Shown here in pieces: positions 42,530 through 53,972 of a DNA stretch of 64,000 bases. Each line of letters opens with the position of its first letter. Within the stretch, counting starts at the first letter, position 1. Below the pieces are notes generated by a model, which was given only the letters and a program-made list of their open reading frames with translations, ran no database searches and had not been told where the DNA came from. The position numbers and the translations under genes are program-made. This stretch comes from Phanerochaete sordida (lineage: Eukaryota > Basidiomycota > Agaricomycetes > Polyporales > Phanerochaetaceae), in contig BPQB01000002.1 in NCBI GenBank assembly GCA_019973155.2, positions 248,001-312,000 on the forward strand, written 5' to 3'.

Positions 42530-43142
42530 ATGGCCAAGGGCGCGAGCAAGGGCGGCGACACCAAGAAGGGCGGCAAGGCCGCGCCCAAGGTGGACGATGC
42601 TGCGAAACCTAAGGTAGGGCTCGTTTGGCTGCGCGGGGCTGTGGGTTTGTAATAATGATGGGGGGTGTGCTAGGGCGCGAAGGGCGCGCTGAAGGCTGCG
42701 ACGGCCGTCAATGTAAGGCATATACTGTGTGAGAAGCATTCGAAGGCGACGGAGGCGCTGCAGAAGATTCAGGTGTGTTTGGGATGTGGGATGTCGGCGC
42801 GGAGGCTTATCTTTGGCGCAGGAGGGCCAGAGGTTCGACAAGGTCGCGCAGGAGTATTCCGAGGACAAGGCGAAAGGTAACTGCTACGACAGGTTGTATG
42901 ATATTTCTCATCTGAGTTCGACACCCCGTAGCTGGTGGCAGCCTCGGCTGGATGGTGCGAGGATCCATGGTGGTACGTACAGATCCCCACATCGCGCGAG
43001 GTCTGTAGCTCACGCATCACAGGGAGCGTTCCAAGACGCTGCCTTCGCTCTGGAGCCCTCGAGCGTCGACCGCGCCGTCTGCTCGCCCCTCGTCAAGACA
43101 CAGTTTGGGTACCACATCATCATGGTAGAGGGACGACGGTAA
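42530..43142 (+). CDS. Parvulin-type peptidyl-prolyl cis-trans isomerase (Par14/PIN4-like)
   Basis: Prolyl isomerase of about 130 residues in five exons. It starts MAKGASKGGDTKKGGKAAPK, the basic Gly/Lys-rich N-terminus typical of Par14, which binds DNA and pre-ribosomes in animals. The catalytic parvulin domain follows: VNVRHILCEKHSKATEALQK with the conserved His, then GQRFDKVAQEYSEDKAKG, GSLGWMVRGSMV, GAFQDAAFALEPS and TQFGYHIIMVEGRR with the second conserved His just before the TAA at 43140-43142. Introns begin at GTAGGG, GTGTGT, GTAACT and GTACGT. There is no WW domain, which separates it from Pin1/Ess1. The frame is open upstream to 42260, but 42530 gives the canonical family start. Expected in nucleus and nucleolus. 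Confidence 0.93.
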
Positions 43143-44106
43143 TCCGCATATGCTCGCCCAAAGTAGCACTTGTTGGGCAGCACATGCGCCAGCGATGTCT
43201 GCGTTTCCTTCTCAAAACTATTGCATGCGATGTGTCTGTGAGCAAACGCTGCATTGATGACTCGTCTGCGTGGGACCCAGCTATCTGTCCCCGCGAAAAT
43301 ACCTCCGCCTGTCTCAGCACCACGCAAATATTTTGGGAGCAGGCCCTCAATTGAACGGCATAGCCGCCGGTCGAGGCAGGTGCCTACTGCTGCGCCTGCT
43401 GTGGCACCCCAGCAGGCGGCGGCGCAGAGAGCAGCACTCCAGGTGCCTCGAAAAGTCGCAGACTTCCCAAGCCAAGCTTGCGGCGTCTGTAGCGCATGAT
43501 AAACTCTACCACCGCTTTCTAGAGAAGTCACAGGACGTGCGGAAGGTCTATTCGACCCCGGAGTCCCTCGCGCCAGAAGCCCAGCTGCCCCGCGCAGCAG
43601 ACCGATCGCAAACGCTAGCGAGGACGCAGATTGCAGCGGGAGCTGATGATCCCGAGCGCGCCGTGGGAACGCGCAGCCCCGCCGCCGCCGCATGGGCACA
43701 GCGGGTCCCTCGAGCGTGGGTGCCCAATAGCGTTTCCTGGCAGCGATCCGTGGCGAGCTTCCCGCGGCACGCCGAGCGACACCTACCCGGGTTCGTCGTC
43801 GAGGACCGCGCAAACCGTGACAGCGCCTGACGTGCAGCCTCTGCCCGCCGTGCAATACGCCCGCGGCCCATGTGCCGCCGCCGAGCCCGCGGTGCAGCCC
43901 GCACGGACGCCTCGCCCGGAACGAGTTTGGGAGCGCAAGCCCTCGTGTGCTGCATCCGGCACGCGCGGGATCGGCGCAGCAGGTGCCGCTCCCAGGGCCC
44001 CCCACATTAGAGCGCGCGTTCTCATGCCCGGCGCGCACACCCCCGCCAGGGCCCCAGGCCTCCTTGCCCCGCACCACGACCCCGCCGCGCACCGCGAGCC
44101 CGCGCG
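43143..44106. other. GC-rich intergenic region, one possible minus-strand exon
   Basis: No gene model holds together. A minus-strand stretch at about 43388-43528, after a CTTCTCTAG acceptor, reads KAVVEFIMRYRRRKLGLGSL and ends in a stop; it looks like a last exon but I could not find a coherent upstream exon. The right half is promoter of the 44107 gene. The long frames on both strands are a result of high GC content. Confidence 0.35.
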
Positions 44107-44966
44107 ATGGCCCTCCAGACCCTCACGAGCAGCGGCCCCGCGAGCACGCCCACCGGCGGCACCGACGGCAGCAGCGACGCGCCGCCGGCGGACCTCAGCG
44201 CGCGCAACAGCGTCCCGTTCAGCTTCCTCGTCGCCTTCCTCGCGCTCTTCGTCGTCTTCATGGGCCTCGGCCTCTGGGCGCGGCGCATCGTGCTCTTCGC
44301 GCGCCGCCGCCTCGGCCTGCCCGTGCCCGACGCGCCACCGCCGCGCCGCCGCCGCGCGCGCCCGCCGAAGCCTGCCCTCTGGGACGTGTGCCCCGCCCCG
44401 GACGCCCGCGCGCCGGCGCGCTGGGCCGGCATGCAGGTGCGTGTTGCGCGCGGGCGCGTGTGGATGGAGGGTGCTGAAAAGGCGCGAAGCCGCTCGCGGC
44501 GTGGTACTGCAGGGCCGCGCCCCCCGCCGATTCAGAGGGCCCACAGGACGAGCCGGCGCCGACGCCGCAGTGGCCGCCGCCCATTATGCACCAGCGCATG
44601 CCGCGCCGCGGCGGCGTGCCCCTCATGCGCATGCCCTCGCCTGCGCCCCAGGCGTCGGGTGCCCCGCCGCCGCCCCAGACGCTGCGGGAGCGGATGCATG
44701 GCGCAGCGCGGCCCTTCCGCGAGTGGTGGCTCGACATCGCGGACCCGATGCGCCACACGCCGCCGAAGGACGGACTTGCGCGCGAGGCGGCGGTGGACCG
44801 GCTGCAGGTCGCAGTCCTCGTCTTGATGCCCTCTGTGGATCATGGGAAGCCGCACGCCGCAAGCGGAGGGCTCGAGGACCTGGGGGAGCTCGCGATTGGG
44901 ATTTATGGGACTGAGTGGGATTACGACAGTGCGTCGCTCGATGCTACGACAGAGACACGGACATGA
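44107..44966 (+). CDS. Hypothetical single-pass membrane protein
   Basis: Two exons joined by an intron starting at GTGCGT near 44438 and ending at GCGAAG near 44493, which gives about 265 residues. The N-terminus is Ser/Thr/Gly-rich (MALQTLTSSGPASTPTGG) with no signal peptide. A membrane helix follows at about residues 37-57 (VPFSFLVAFLALFVVFMGLG). A strongly basic stop-transfer segment with Arg/Pro runs comes next, so the C-terminus should be cytosolic (type III). The cytosolic part has a Pro-rich stretch, an amphipathic REWWLDIADPMRH segment and an acidic end. TGA at 44964-44966. The layout matches many uncharacterised Agaricomycete membrane proteins; function unknown. Confidence 0.7.
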
Positions 44967-45348
44967 CGAATGGGCGACGTCGGTTATTACTGGTCGTGTG
45001 ACTGGTGTATTGGTAGCTTGTAGGATACCCGCAGAGTGTAAACGTATGGTTAGGTTGCTGGGACGCGTGGGATGCTTTCGTCCCTGCGCGTTATCAAGCG
45101 TTCTCTCTTCTCATCCACGCACGATCCAGAGTGAGCTCAAGTCTTGCATCGGCGGACAAGAACAACTCGAATGTCTGTATTAGAACGCTGGGTACTTTGA
45201 GTATTACGCAGGATATACATGCACGATTAAGCACCGTCTAGAGCACAGAAGGGCAGAGCTACAAACACGCCAACAGCGAATAATTAGGGCATCATCTGAA
45301 AAACACAAAAGCAAAGGCCAGTCCATAACAATCGTCCAAAAAATCACA
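44967..45348. other. Convergent intergenic region
   Basis: 3' flanks of the membrane protein and the Snt1-like gene; nothing else seen. Confidence 0.5.
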
Positions 45349-48300
45349 TCAAGGCTGCCGCGCCAGCGTGCGATGCGCCAGGTACGCCACGAGGTCGTCC
45401 GTCGTCTGCAACGGCGCGTGCGCCCACGCAACGGCAGCATGCGGCGGCGCGTGCGCGGCGGGCGCACCCCCCGCCTCGCCCCGCGCGCCGCCCCGGCCCT
45501 GCACCTGCGCGTCGTACGTGCTCTGCACGCCGCTGAAGCTCGGCGTCGCGTTGTCCGTGAAGTGCGACGGCGAGAAGTTGCGGTACGGGAAGCTCGAGAA
45601 GCGCGTCGTGAGCGGGCCCTGCGCGAACGGCGACGGGCTCGCGAGCTCGAGCAGCGTCCCGCCCGGCGCGCCCGCGCCGGTGCCGCCGTTGCCGCTGCGC
45701 TCGTCCGCGCGCCGGTTGAACGCGTACTGCACGCCCATCGTCTCGTACGAGCTCGGGCGGTACTGCATCTGCATCTGCAGCGGCGGCGGCGGCGCGGAGA
45801 AGCCGGGGATCGGCGTCGAGGCGCCTGAGCTGCTCGCGCTCGGCGGCACGGATTGTCTGGAGGAGCGGTCAGCGGCGCGCGAGACACGAAGATGGGATGG
45901 GCTTAACTGGTAGGCCTCCACGGGCGCTCTTGCGTCCTGGTACTGCCGCGCGCCTGTGAAGGTGACCTGTTTCCAGACGCCCCGCGGCTGCTGGTCTGGC
46001 GAGGTCGACCGTTTGGGTGCATTCGCGACGATGATGTCTAGGCCCATCGAGTCGGCGTTGGCCCTATAGAAGGCACCGACTTGGACAGTGGTCTGGGGGA
46101 GATGAAGCTCAGCTGGGTCGCGAATCGCAATGGAAAGGAAGCCGACCTTGTTGGGCATCGACGCAGCGATCCGCTTGAAGTCATCGCCATGCTGCGAAAG
46201 AAGATGCAGGAAGAGGCCTATCCAGATCGTGAGCATCTGCGCGCAAAGATCTGTCTTATCGCGCACCCCTGTCTTCTTCCGACCACGAGCTGCTTCCGGA
46301 TCTCCGAGAAGAGCTGGCCTGCGTGCTCGTCGGGACGACGTCCTCCATGGGATTCGACTCGGGTCCGTCAGGGATGACAGGCGTGTCAAGCGGAGTGGTG
46401 GCGGCGGGCGTCGCCGAGGCAGACGCAGATGTTGTGGCGGGTGGTCTGCGCGGTTTCCGGACACGTTTGGGCTTAGGGTCGGGCTCCTGCGCATCATGTG
46501 AGCACACTCCGACGCGCATATAAACAAGAACGTACGGCTTCTTCGATGGCGGCAGCCTCTTCCTGCTCTGTGGCAACAACGCGCGGAGGAGCGCGTCGTC
46601 TCCGCTTGCGCGGCTCGTTTTCGGGCTCCGGCGTCGGCGTGCCTGTAGCCGGCTCCTCCTGGATGGTCGCGACGCTAGGACGCCCTGGACGGCGCCGCGG
46701 CTCCGCGCTGGTCGTCGCAGGCGGGGCGCGCCTGCGCCTGGCAGTGCCGTTCGCGCTCGCCTCCTCGTCGCGCTTGCGTATGTCGGTGAGGAGGGCGTTG
46801 CTCTTCTGCTTGCGGCCGCCGCGCTTGCGCTTCGTGGCGCGGCGCGCGACGACCTTGCGGAAGTCGATGTGCTTGTTCTTGTGCAGGTAGTAGAACGTGA
46901 CGCACTGCGCGGGCGTCTTGTGCGGCAGGAAGTCTGCGATGATGCCGAACTGCTTTGGGAACTCGGCGAACTTGTCGAGGAAGAGCGTTACCTCGTCCTC
47001 CGTCCAGTCGTCGATGCCCGTCGTCGGCGCGTAGTACGCCGCGGGGTCCTCGACCGCGTTGTTCGTGTCGTCGAACACGTGCTCGATCTCGCCCCGCGTC
47101 ACGCTGAGCATGTCTGGGATGACGGCCGCGTTCTTCGCACCGAGGTGGTTCGCGTCCGTCATCTCCTCGTTGCCCAGCGACGCGATGATCTGCTCCATCT
47201 CGAGGTCAGACCGGACTGCGTCGCCCATAGTCGCCAGAGAGCGTCGGGTCGTGCGTCCAGCTGTCGCAGCGGCCTCCTGGAGCGCTTGTGCCTTGGCCGC
47301 ATCGTCGAGCTTGCTGCAGTGAACGAGCCATTGTTTGTGCAGACCTAGGTATTCGTCCTTCAACCGAGCCACCTTGCCAGTAAGGTCGGCCGAGCGCTGC
47401 GCGAAGCGCACTTGCAGAGACTGCCGCGTCTCGTCGTGCACGTGGTCCTGCCCCTTCTTCTGCAGCTCGGCAGTGACCTCGCGGATAACATCGCTAGGAG
47501 CGGTGACCGAAGGCATGGGCGGCGGCTCGACTCTCGACAGGTTGTCAAGCAACACTGGCGTGACTCGCTCCTCCTGCGTCTGCCGGTCGTGCTGGAGGCG
47601 AAGCATGACCACAGCGCGAAGGACGTCCTGCAGCGGCATCAACTGGCCAGCTGCGGGCTGGATATTCGGCGCCAACGATTTCCCGACGTGAGCAGGTTCA
47701 CCGCGGCTAGGCGGTTCGCTCTGAGGGATGGGGGTCATGGGGAGCGATAGAGACGAACGTGCCGTAGTGCTATGCTTTGCCAGGGCGGAAAGCGGAATGT
47801 CTGGCTCAGGTGAACTCGAGTCACCGCGGCTGGGAGCAGTGTGGCTCGTGGAGACGAAGAGACTGCGTTCAACGGCCTCCATATCCTCGTCGTCCACCGA
47901 CATCTTCGTGGACGTCTCAGCGACCGTCACGGCAACTGTTGCGGTCGTACTAGCATACGTATTTGGATTCTCAGTTGGGAGCGATGGTTGGCCTTCGTCG
48001 TCCTGCTCCAGAGTAAGCCGGTTCTGATACTGTGCGCCGGCCTGAGAAGGTTTGTCTTGTCTCCCGGTCCCATTAGTACCAGCCCCGAAAATTGAGACGG
48101 GTTGCACATCATACGCATCAGGCTGTTGGGCCTGCGCGTAGTCATCAGCACGATGCGGCGGTGTTGACGAGAAGTATCGGGGTGGACTTTGATCGTCTCG
48201 AGGTGGCGAGCCAGATAGAGTGCGGTGCGCATACCCAGCTGGAACATACGGATCTGGAGACTGTTGGCGAACGGAGCGCCCGCCCCAACCGTTCGCCTCG

Positions 48301-49491
48301 CCCGCAGAATCACCCCTGCGCGCCTGCTGGTATGCGGCCTCTTGTGAAACTGAGCGTGAACGGTCCTCCGTCGGCTCGCCCTTCGCCTGTAGCGGCCCCT
48401 CGTAGTCCCATCGCACCTGCGCTTTGTGCGTAGGGCTCTGAAGGTACGAACCCGACGCTGAGCGACTGTGTGCGGAGAATGGTCCACGCTCAGGCAGATT
48501 TGTGCGTGTGCGGATCGGCGAGGGCAGCGGGCTCGTGTGCACAGACCCGCCGCCGACAGAGCGCTCCCGTGAGAAGCGCATGCGGTCGCCGAAGTCTGTG
48601 CGCGGTGCGAAGCGAGCGTCGCGCGGTGGTCTCTGGCGGCCCTCGGCCCCAGGCGCGTGGTAGGGTGGCGCGCCCCACGGCCCGCGCTCCTCGTACTGCG
48701 GGCGATACGAGTCTGTGCGTGGGTTGAAGGGGAGCGGATCGCGCTGCTCGGGCGGGCCTGGTGGGCCCGAGAACCGGCGGAAACGGTCGTTCGGGGGTGG
48801 TGGTACATAGTGAGGAGGATAGTCGCGCACAGAAAAGCGTTCCGGGGAGTGTTCTCGCATGTCGCGCATGGGTGAAAATCGATCATGCGACCAGTCTCTT
48901 GCATCTCTAGGGAAGGCATAAGGAGGATCACGATGCCTGGAAAGGTATTCGTACCCTTCTAGTGCTTCCGCTGGGAGCCCATGCGTCTGCTTCCAGTTGT
49001 CTGAAGGCTCGAACATGGGCTGCGCCATGGTGTCCCTTCGAGATCGTCCCCAAGCTGGGTCATATGGCTCTGGCGGCGGCGGCGGCGGGGCTCTTCGCTC
49101 TGCCCACGGTGACGGGTCTGGGCCTCTCCAAGCGGGGCGAGCCCAGCCATCGTCTTCAACAGGTCTTGGTGGACGGTACCTGTCAGGGGACGGAGGGCTT
49201 CCGGTGTAGGGTCGCTCAGGTCCCCAAGCATCGGGGGCGGGTCGGTAGCTGTTTGCGTATGGCTCGCGGTAGAAGGTGTTGGGTCTTGGTGGGATATATC
49301 TGTCGTATGCGGGATAGGGCACGGGCGGCGGCCCAGGGGAGGGACTACGCCTACGGTCAGCGCCGTAGGGACGCTACGCAAGCGTGGCGGGTGCAGACAA
49401 TGAGAAGAGGCGCAAATCCTAGATCTGAATACTAACTTGCATCATCAAAGGAGGGCTCTGCGGATATCTTGGGTCATTCTTGCTGTTCATG
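45349..49491 (-). CDS. SANT-domain co-repressor, Snt1/NCoR-like
   Basis: Chromatin protein of about 1,250 residues. The start is MNSKNDPRYPQSPPLMMQ at 49489-49491, joined by a GTTAGT-GCGTAG intron to RPYGADRRRSPSPG; the long frame that seems to begin at 49322 starts with GTG and is not the true start. The first 600 residues are Pro/Tyr/Arg/Ser-rich and disordered. A helical region follows (QSLQVRFAQRSADLTGKVAR). SANT domain 1 is DDWTEDEVTLFLDKFAEFPK with QFGIIADFLPHKTPAQCVTF and YYLHK near 47010-46880, followed by a basic KRKRGGRKQK stretch. SANT domain 2 is split by introns: SSSWSEEDR, then LFLHLLSQHGDDFKRIAASM and VQVGAFYRAN near 46310-46050. Paired SANT domains of this kind are found in yeast Snt1 (Set3 histone-deacetylase complex) and animal NCoR/SMRT. 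The stop is at 45349-45351. Confidence 0.9.
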
Positions 49492-52285
49492 AACGCTTGT
49501 TAAATGAGCGAATTGAGACGAGGGCAGGACCAGCAGCTCCGGGATAAATATGCGACAAAGCGGCGAGAGTCGTGTAGACAGCTGAGAGCAGAAAGTATGT
49601 TTTAGAAGGTATAAGATACGTAGAGAGAAGCCGGTGAGAGCGTGAAGCCGAAGTGCGAGGTGAAGCTGGAAGTTTGGGTCGAGGTCGGTTTTTCGATGTT
49701 GTGGCGGATGAGGGAGCATTGTATCTCTCCGAAAGAACTCCGCCAAGCCGGCACAACCTGGCGACGATGCCGGTTCAAATTCCGATATCTCCGAACCGGT
49801 AGCGCCGATGGCACGCCACAATTTCTTTACTCCTCGCAGCGATCTGGCTCGTAGAACTCCCTTCTGCTCAAGAAGAAAGATCCAAAGCAAAACCGCCCCG
49901 ATAAAGAATCATAACTTGAAGCTCTTGGGTAATTGGGGTCCCTCCACGGAATAGAAACCCCGCGACAGGGTGAATTGCAGTAAATCAAGATAGTGTACTA
50001 TCCATGGCATGCGCAGGGCGACTATACATAAAACGCCTGTAGAATTCAAAGCTCTTCCACTGGCAAGAACGGTCATACATCACATTTCACGCGATGCAAC
50101 AAGTTCGCCTGTGCACCGGAAATGCAAATAAGTACTGCGCTTCGGAGGGAAATATACCCACACGTGGACCTATATCATCCGCCTCCGACGCCCTACAAGA
50201 GTCGATGCAGAGTCAGGGTCTTAGTTGTGAAGCAAGGTTGGAAGGCCAGCGCGAAAGTGCAGCGGACAAGTCGATCCCGTACAGCCAAACCTTCCTCTTT
50301 CGGATGCCAGAAGAGTAGGCGCCTAGCGAACGTCCTGCTTTGCCTCCAACCACCACTCGCCCCCAATTCCACCACCTGTGTTTCTCTGAACGCCGCGTGA
50401 CTGGTCAGAGATTTATCGTGACCTTGTACTAGGTCCATTCGAGAACTTTCCCCCGCTATCTTTGTTTAGTTATCTGGGTATATGCGCCCTGCCAGAGTCC
50501 CGTCGGTTTGGGAGCGGTGCGCGACTTCGAGCAGTACTGGTCCTTAGGTGCGTAAACACACAACAAAAAGTGGTGCTTCAGCTCACTGATTCCAGGATTG
50601 CGTAGAGGTATGCATGCACTCGGGCGAGGTCGTGTGTATCGACGCGCGTCCAAGTACATGCAAAAGAGCGCGCTATACAATCGTTCGCGGAGCCCTAGGT
50701 TTGAGCCAAGATGTCGGTATCTTGTCCCTGAGACTCCAAGTTAGCTCGTCGTAAATGCCCTGGCCCTGAATGCTAGGTCGCTCAGGGCATCGAGAACGAG
50801 ACAAGGCCCAGCAAGGCCCCCGCTAAACATAGGGGCTTATCTACCTCACGTCTTCACCGGGCGTGCAAATCTCCTTCCGCCCTTTTGCATTGCACCTCGG
50901 TTGTTAGTTTCCCTATCTCCGGGCACGGCTATCTTGACAAGGCACGAGAATGGGGGTGACTTGCGGCCGGATAGCAGCGACGGAATCGCCAGCTCTCGCC
51001 CGTGAATCACATTAGCCAGGAAACTGTCCGCGGACCCATGGCGGACCCACTCACCAGCTCCTGCCTCAACTTCGGCCTCGCTTCGGGGTTCTCATGTCAC
51101 TCAGCTCTAGTGAGCCCCCACTTTTGAGAAGCACCAGCTAAGACTGCAATCGCGCGGTCGGACGGGAAACAGAAAGCAGAACGACGTTCCAACTTCGCGA
51201 AGTGCTCGCATGACCTGCGCTGGAGATTCTTCCGTCATCATTCCGATTGCCTCTCGAACCTACGTACGTTCTGTTTCACATTTAGCTTTGATTCCTGCAT
51301 TGACCGGCGGTTCGTCTACCTGCATCAGCACGAAGACGCTTGGTCGCCCATTCGTAATAGGACCCCGCCGTCATCCTTAGCCGGTGCCTGTGTATGTGCT
51401 CCCCTCGCTCGTATCGTATGCTAGCAATCATGTTGCCACAGAAGGAATCAGCGTCTGGACGAGCCTGAGGCATTTGATCTGTGGCGCCTCGTACGTTCCT
51501 GACTATGGACGAGTCACAAGACGACACTGGCATTCTGGGCACACGACACTCGTCCCGTTGCTATGGCAGAGTCGTTCACACTGCGCTGGGCAAAGCCGGT
51601 GTCCGGTCGGGTGGGTTCGCGTCCTTATCTGCCTGCTTTTTCTCAGGTCCAGTGTGCGATAAGTAGCCGCGAGGCTCTCGACCGCCATCAGCTCACTAGC
51701 ACGGGAACAGGCGAATTTCGAACAGACTCTGCGGACGTTGCGCATATGGCCATGTGAGCCCCAGTAGTCCAATTGGGCGATCCGTTTGCGTGAGTCTGCT
51801 GAGTTGCCGGGATGCTGGCCTGCTCGGCTGACTTCTAGCGGGGGCAGAGACCCAAGACGCCTGCCCGTTTGGGCGATAGGGGCAGGTTTTCCCTCGCCTC
51901 GACGATAGAGGGAGCACTGCTCGGGCTGCCGAAAGCGAAGTTTTCGAGGGGTGGTGGAGACTCAATGGAGGCCGGTGATTGACTTTTACATCTTAGACTC
52001 AGCCGCTCAGCCGCTCGTAAGATTCCGAGGCCTATCGCGAGCCCTACGCCACGGCCATTCGGTGGCGATGGATCAACGACATTTCCTCGTGGCCGTGTCA
52101 GCAATCTACCGCCGAGCGCTTTCCCATCGCCCCCAAGCCAGGCACTATCCCACCGACCTCAACCCAACATTCACGCGGGAAACATATAAACTATCGCGCC
52201 CTCCTTCCCAAGATGCAAGCTCTTCCTCGCCGCCGTCATCCATCTGCGAGCCCGTATCCCGCCGCGGGGCCCCTCCCCCTCCAGC
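49492..52285. other. Gene-poor region, 2.8 kb
   Basis: The largest gene-free stretch in the window. No frame combines start, splice signals and motif. The left part should carry the Snt1-like promoter, the right part that of the seven-helix protein (CATATAAAC near 52188 could be its TATA element, roughly 95 bp before the ATG). A short stem (GCCGGCAC/GATGCCGGT) lies near 49750-49775. No tRNA, rRNA or transposon recognised. Confidence 0.45.
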
Positions 52286-53522
52286 ATGTCGGAAAAGTTC
52301 CCCGTCACCGAGGCTCAGCTCGTGGCCCTCTTCATGGAGGCGGTCACCTACGGCATCTACGTCGTGACTTTCACGCGCTGCGCGTACGTCCTCTTCTTCG
52401 ACCGGCAGGGCATCAAACAGACGATCAACTGGCCCATGGTCGTCGTCATGGCCCTGATGGCGATATTCACGACGCTTGACCTCGCCCTTGGCCTGCGGCA
52501 CAACCTGGACGCGTTCGTCTTCTACCACGGCGCGGGCGGCGCCGCGGCAGAGTTTGACAACATCTCGTACTGGGTCAACGTCATGAAGGTACGCCGCGCG
52601 CGCAGCACTGTCGCGCGCTTTGACTGACGGCTCGCGCCGCAGACCGTCGACACGCAGGTCATGTCGCTCATTGGCGACGCGATGCTGGTACGCGTTTCCC
52701 GCGCCCCGCGCACGCTCGGGCACTAGGCTGATGCCCCGCACAGATCTACCGCTGCTTCGTGATTTTCTCGCACAGCTGGGCGATCGCGTTCGTGCCGCTG
52801 CTCATGTGGCTCGCGGACGTCGCCTGCTCTGTGATGATCATCCTCATCACGGCGACCCTGCACACCGACACGCTGATCAGCCAGCAGAAGCTGCTGAAGC
52901 CGTTCCTTTATTCGTTCTTTGCCGTCACTATCGCGCTCAACTTCCTTACTACGGGTGCGTCCGCCGTTCCCCTCGCGCGAGCCTCGCACTGACGGCGCGC
53001 AGGTCTTATTGTGTGGAAAATTAGAAAGATAAACCGCGGCACGACGTCGCACGTCCCGCAGAAGACGACGGGCAGCCGGCGGCCCCGGACGCGCCTCGAG
53101 CACGTCATCCGCATCATCATCGAGTCGGGCATGCTCTACACGGTCTTTGTGATCCTCACGTTCGCGTGTGAGCTCGCGGGGAGCAACGCTATCTACGGCG
53201 TCTCGGACATGGTGTGTCCTACCTCCCTTTCTGCTCTTGCGCGCGCCGCTCACAGACTGCGCAGATGGTCGTCGTCGTCGGCATATGCTTCAACCTGATC
53301 ATCATCCGCGTCGACAGCACCGTGGCCGGCACGAGCTCGTTTGCCGTCGACAGCGCCGCGCCGCCCGCGAGCTTCCCGCTGAACCTCATGCGCTCGGGCG
53401 GCGTGTCGCACACGCGCGGCGTCGAGGTCGTCATCTCGCGCGACGTCGACCGCGTCGCGGATCCCATCAAGCACGAGTCGTACAAGCCGGACGAGCAGCG
53501 CAGCTACTGGGACGCGGTGTAG
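52286..53522 (+). CDS. Seven-transmembrane protein of an Agaricomycete-expanded family
   Basis: About 330 residues in six exons, from MSEKFPVTEAQLVALFMEAV at 52286 to TAG at 53520-53522. Seven hydrophobic helices can be read: ALFMEAVTYGIYVVTF, PMVVVMALMAIFTTLDLAL, VMSLIGDAMLIYRCFVIF, FVPLLMWLADVACSVMIIL, FLYSFFAVTIALNFLTTGLI, IIIESGMLYTVFVILTFA and VVVVGICFNLIIIRVDS. The conserved signature AEFDNISYWVNVMK between helices 2 and 3, the GDAMLIYRC motif and the terminal IIIRVDS are shared by a very large, uncharacterised basidiomycete family, often present in dozens of copies. The C-terminal tail is cytosolic and Ser-rich. Function is unknown; a receptor role has been guessed from topology only. 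Confidence 0.85.
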
Positions 53523-53972
53523 GGCTGTTGTGCTGGTGCGTGCGTGGGTTGGAGCTTTGTTGTACTTTGTATCTCTGGTTGCATTCGGGTGGGTCTGTGG
53601 AATATGTTGAAACTATGAATATATGTGTGTATTTTGGATAGAATCAGGATAACCGTGTAACTCGCTTCCATAACATGTCCACAGCGACAGCGCCCACAAG
53701 GTCAGGTCCCAGCTCCCTGAGAACGCCGCCACCCCAGACAACCGCGAAGATGTCGGTGCCGCCCACATCCAAAGCATATCGTAAAGCTGTCAAGGGCGCA
53801 AGAGGGCGCAGCGCAGGGCCGATCTGGCACACCTTCTTAAACTTTACACTCTCAGGCACGAGACGGCCGCCCCTGCTCGACAGGTTTGTAGAAGGAAGCA
53901 CATGGGACTACGGCACCCCGAAGCCTCCTGCGCGAACCTCGAAGTTTGCGGCGACAACGGGGAAAACACCAG
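53523..53972 (-). other. Convergent spacer with an overlapping pair of gene-like frames
   Basis: Between the seven-helix gene and the end of the oxidase gene. On the minus strand a frame from about 53905 to 53644 reads naturally (LRYALDVGGTDIFAVVWGGG and then AVAVDMLWKRVTRLS) but has no ATG. A GCCGTAG acceptor lies at its beginning, so it could be a last exon. On the plus strand the complementary frame from the ATG at 53675 is also open for 118 codons. Only one can be real, possibly neither. Confidence 0.3.

Noticed and set aside
49320..49322. Apparent start of the SANT protein at 49322
   Set aside because: The codon is GTG, and a better model begins at an ATG at 49491 joined by a canonical intron.
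48959..49435. Long plus-strand frame opposite the start of the Snt1-like gene
   Set aside because: Antisense shadow of a Pro/Arg-rich coding region, with no start context or motif.
49740..49800. Stem-loop with a GGTTCAAATTCC sequence as a possible tRNA
   Set aside because: The arms do not form a cloverleaf: there is no 7 bp acceptor stem and no anticodon arm at the right spacing.
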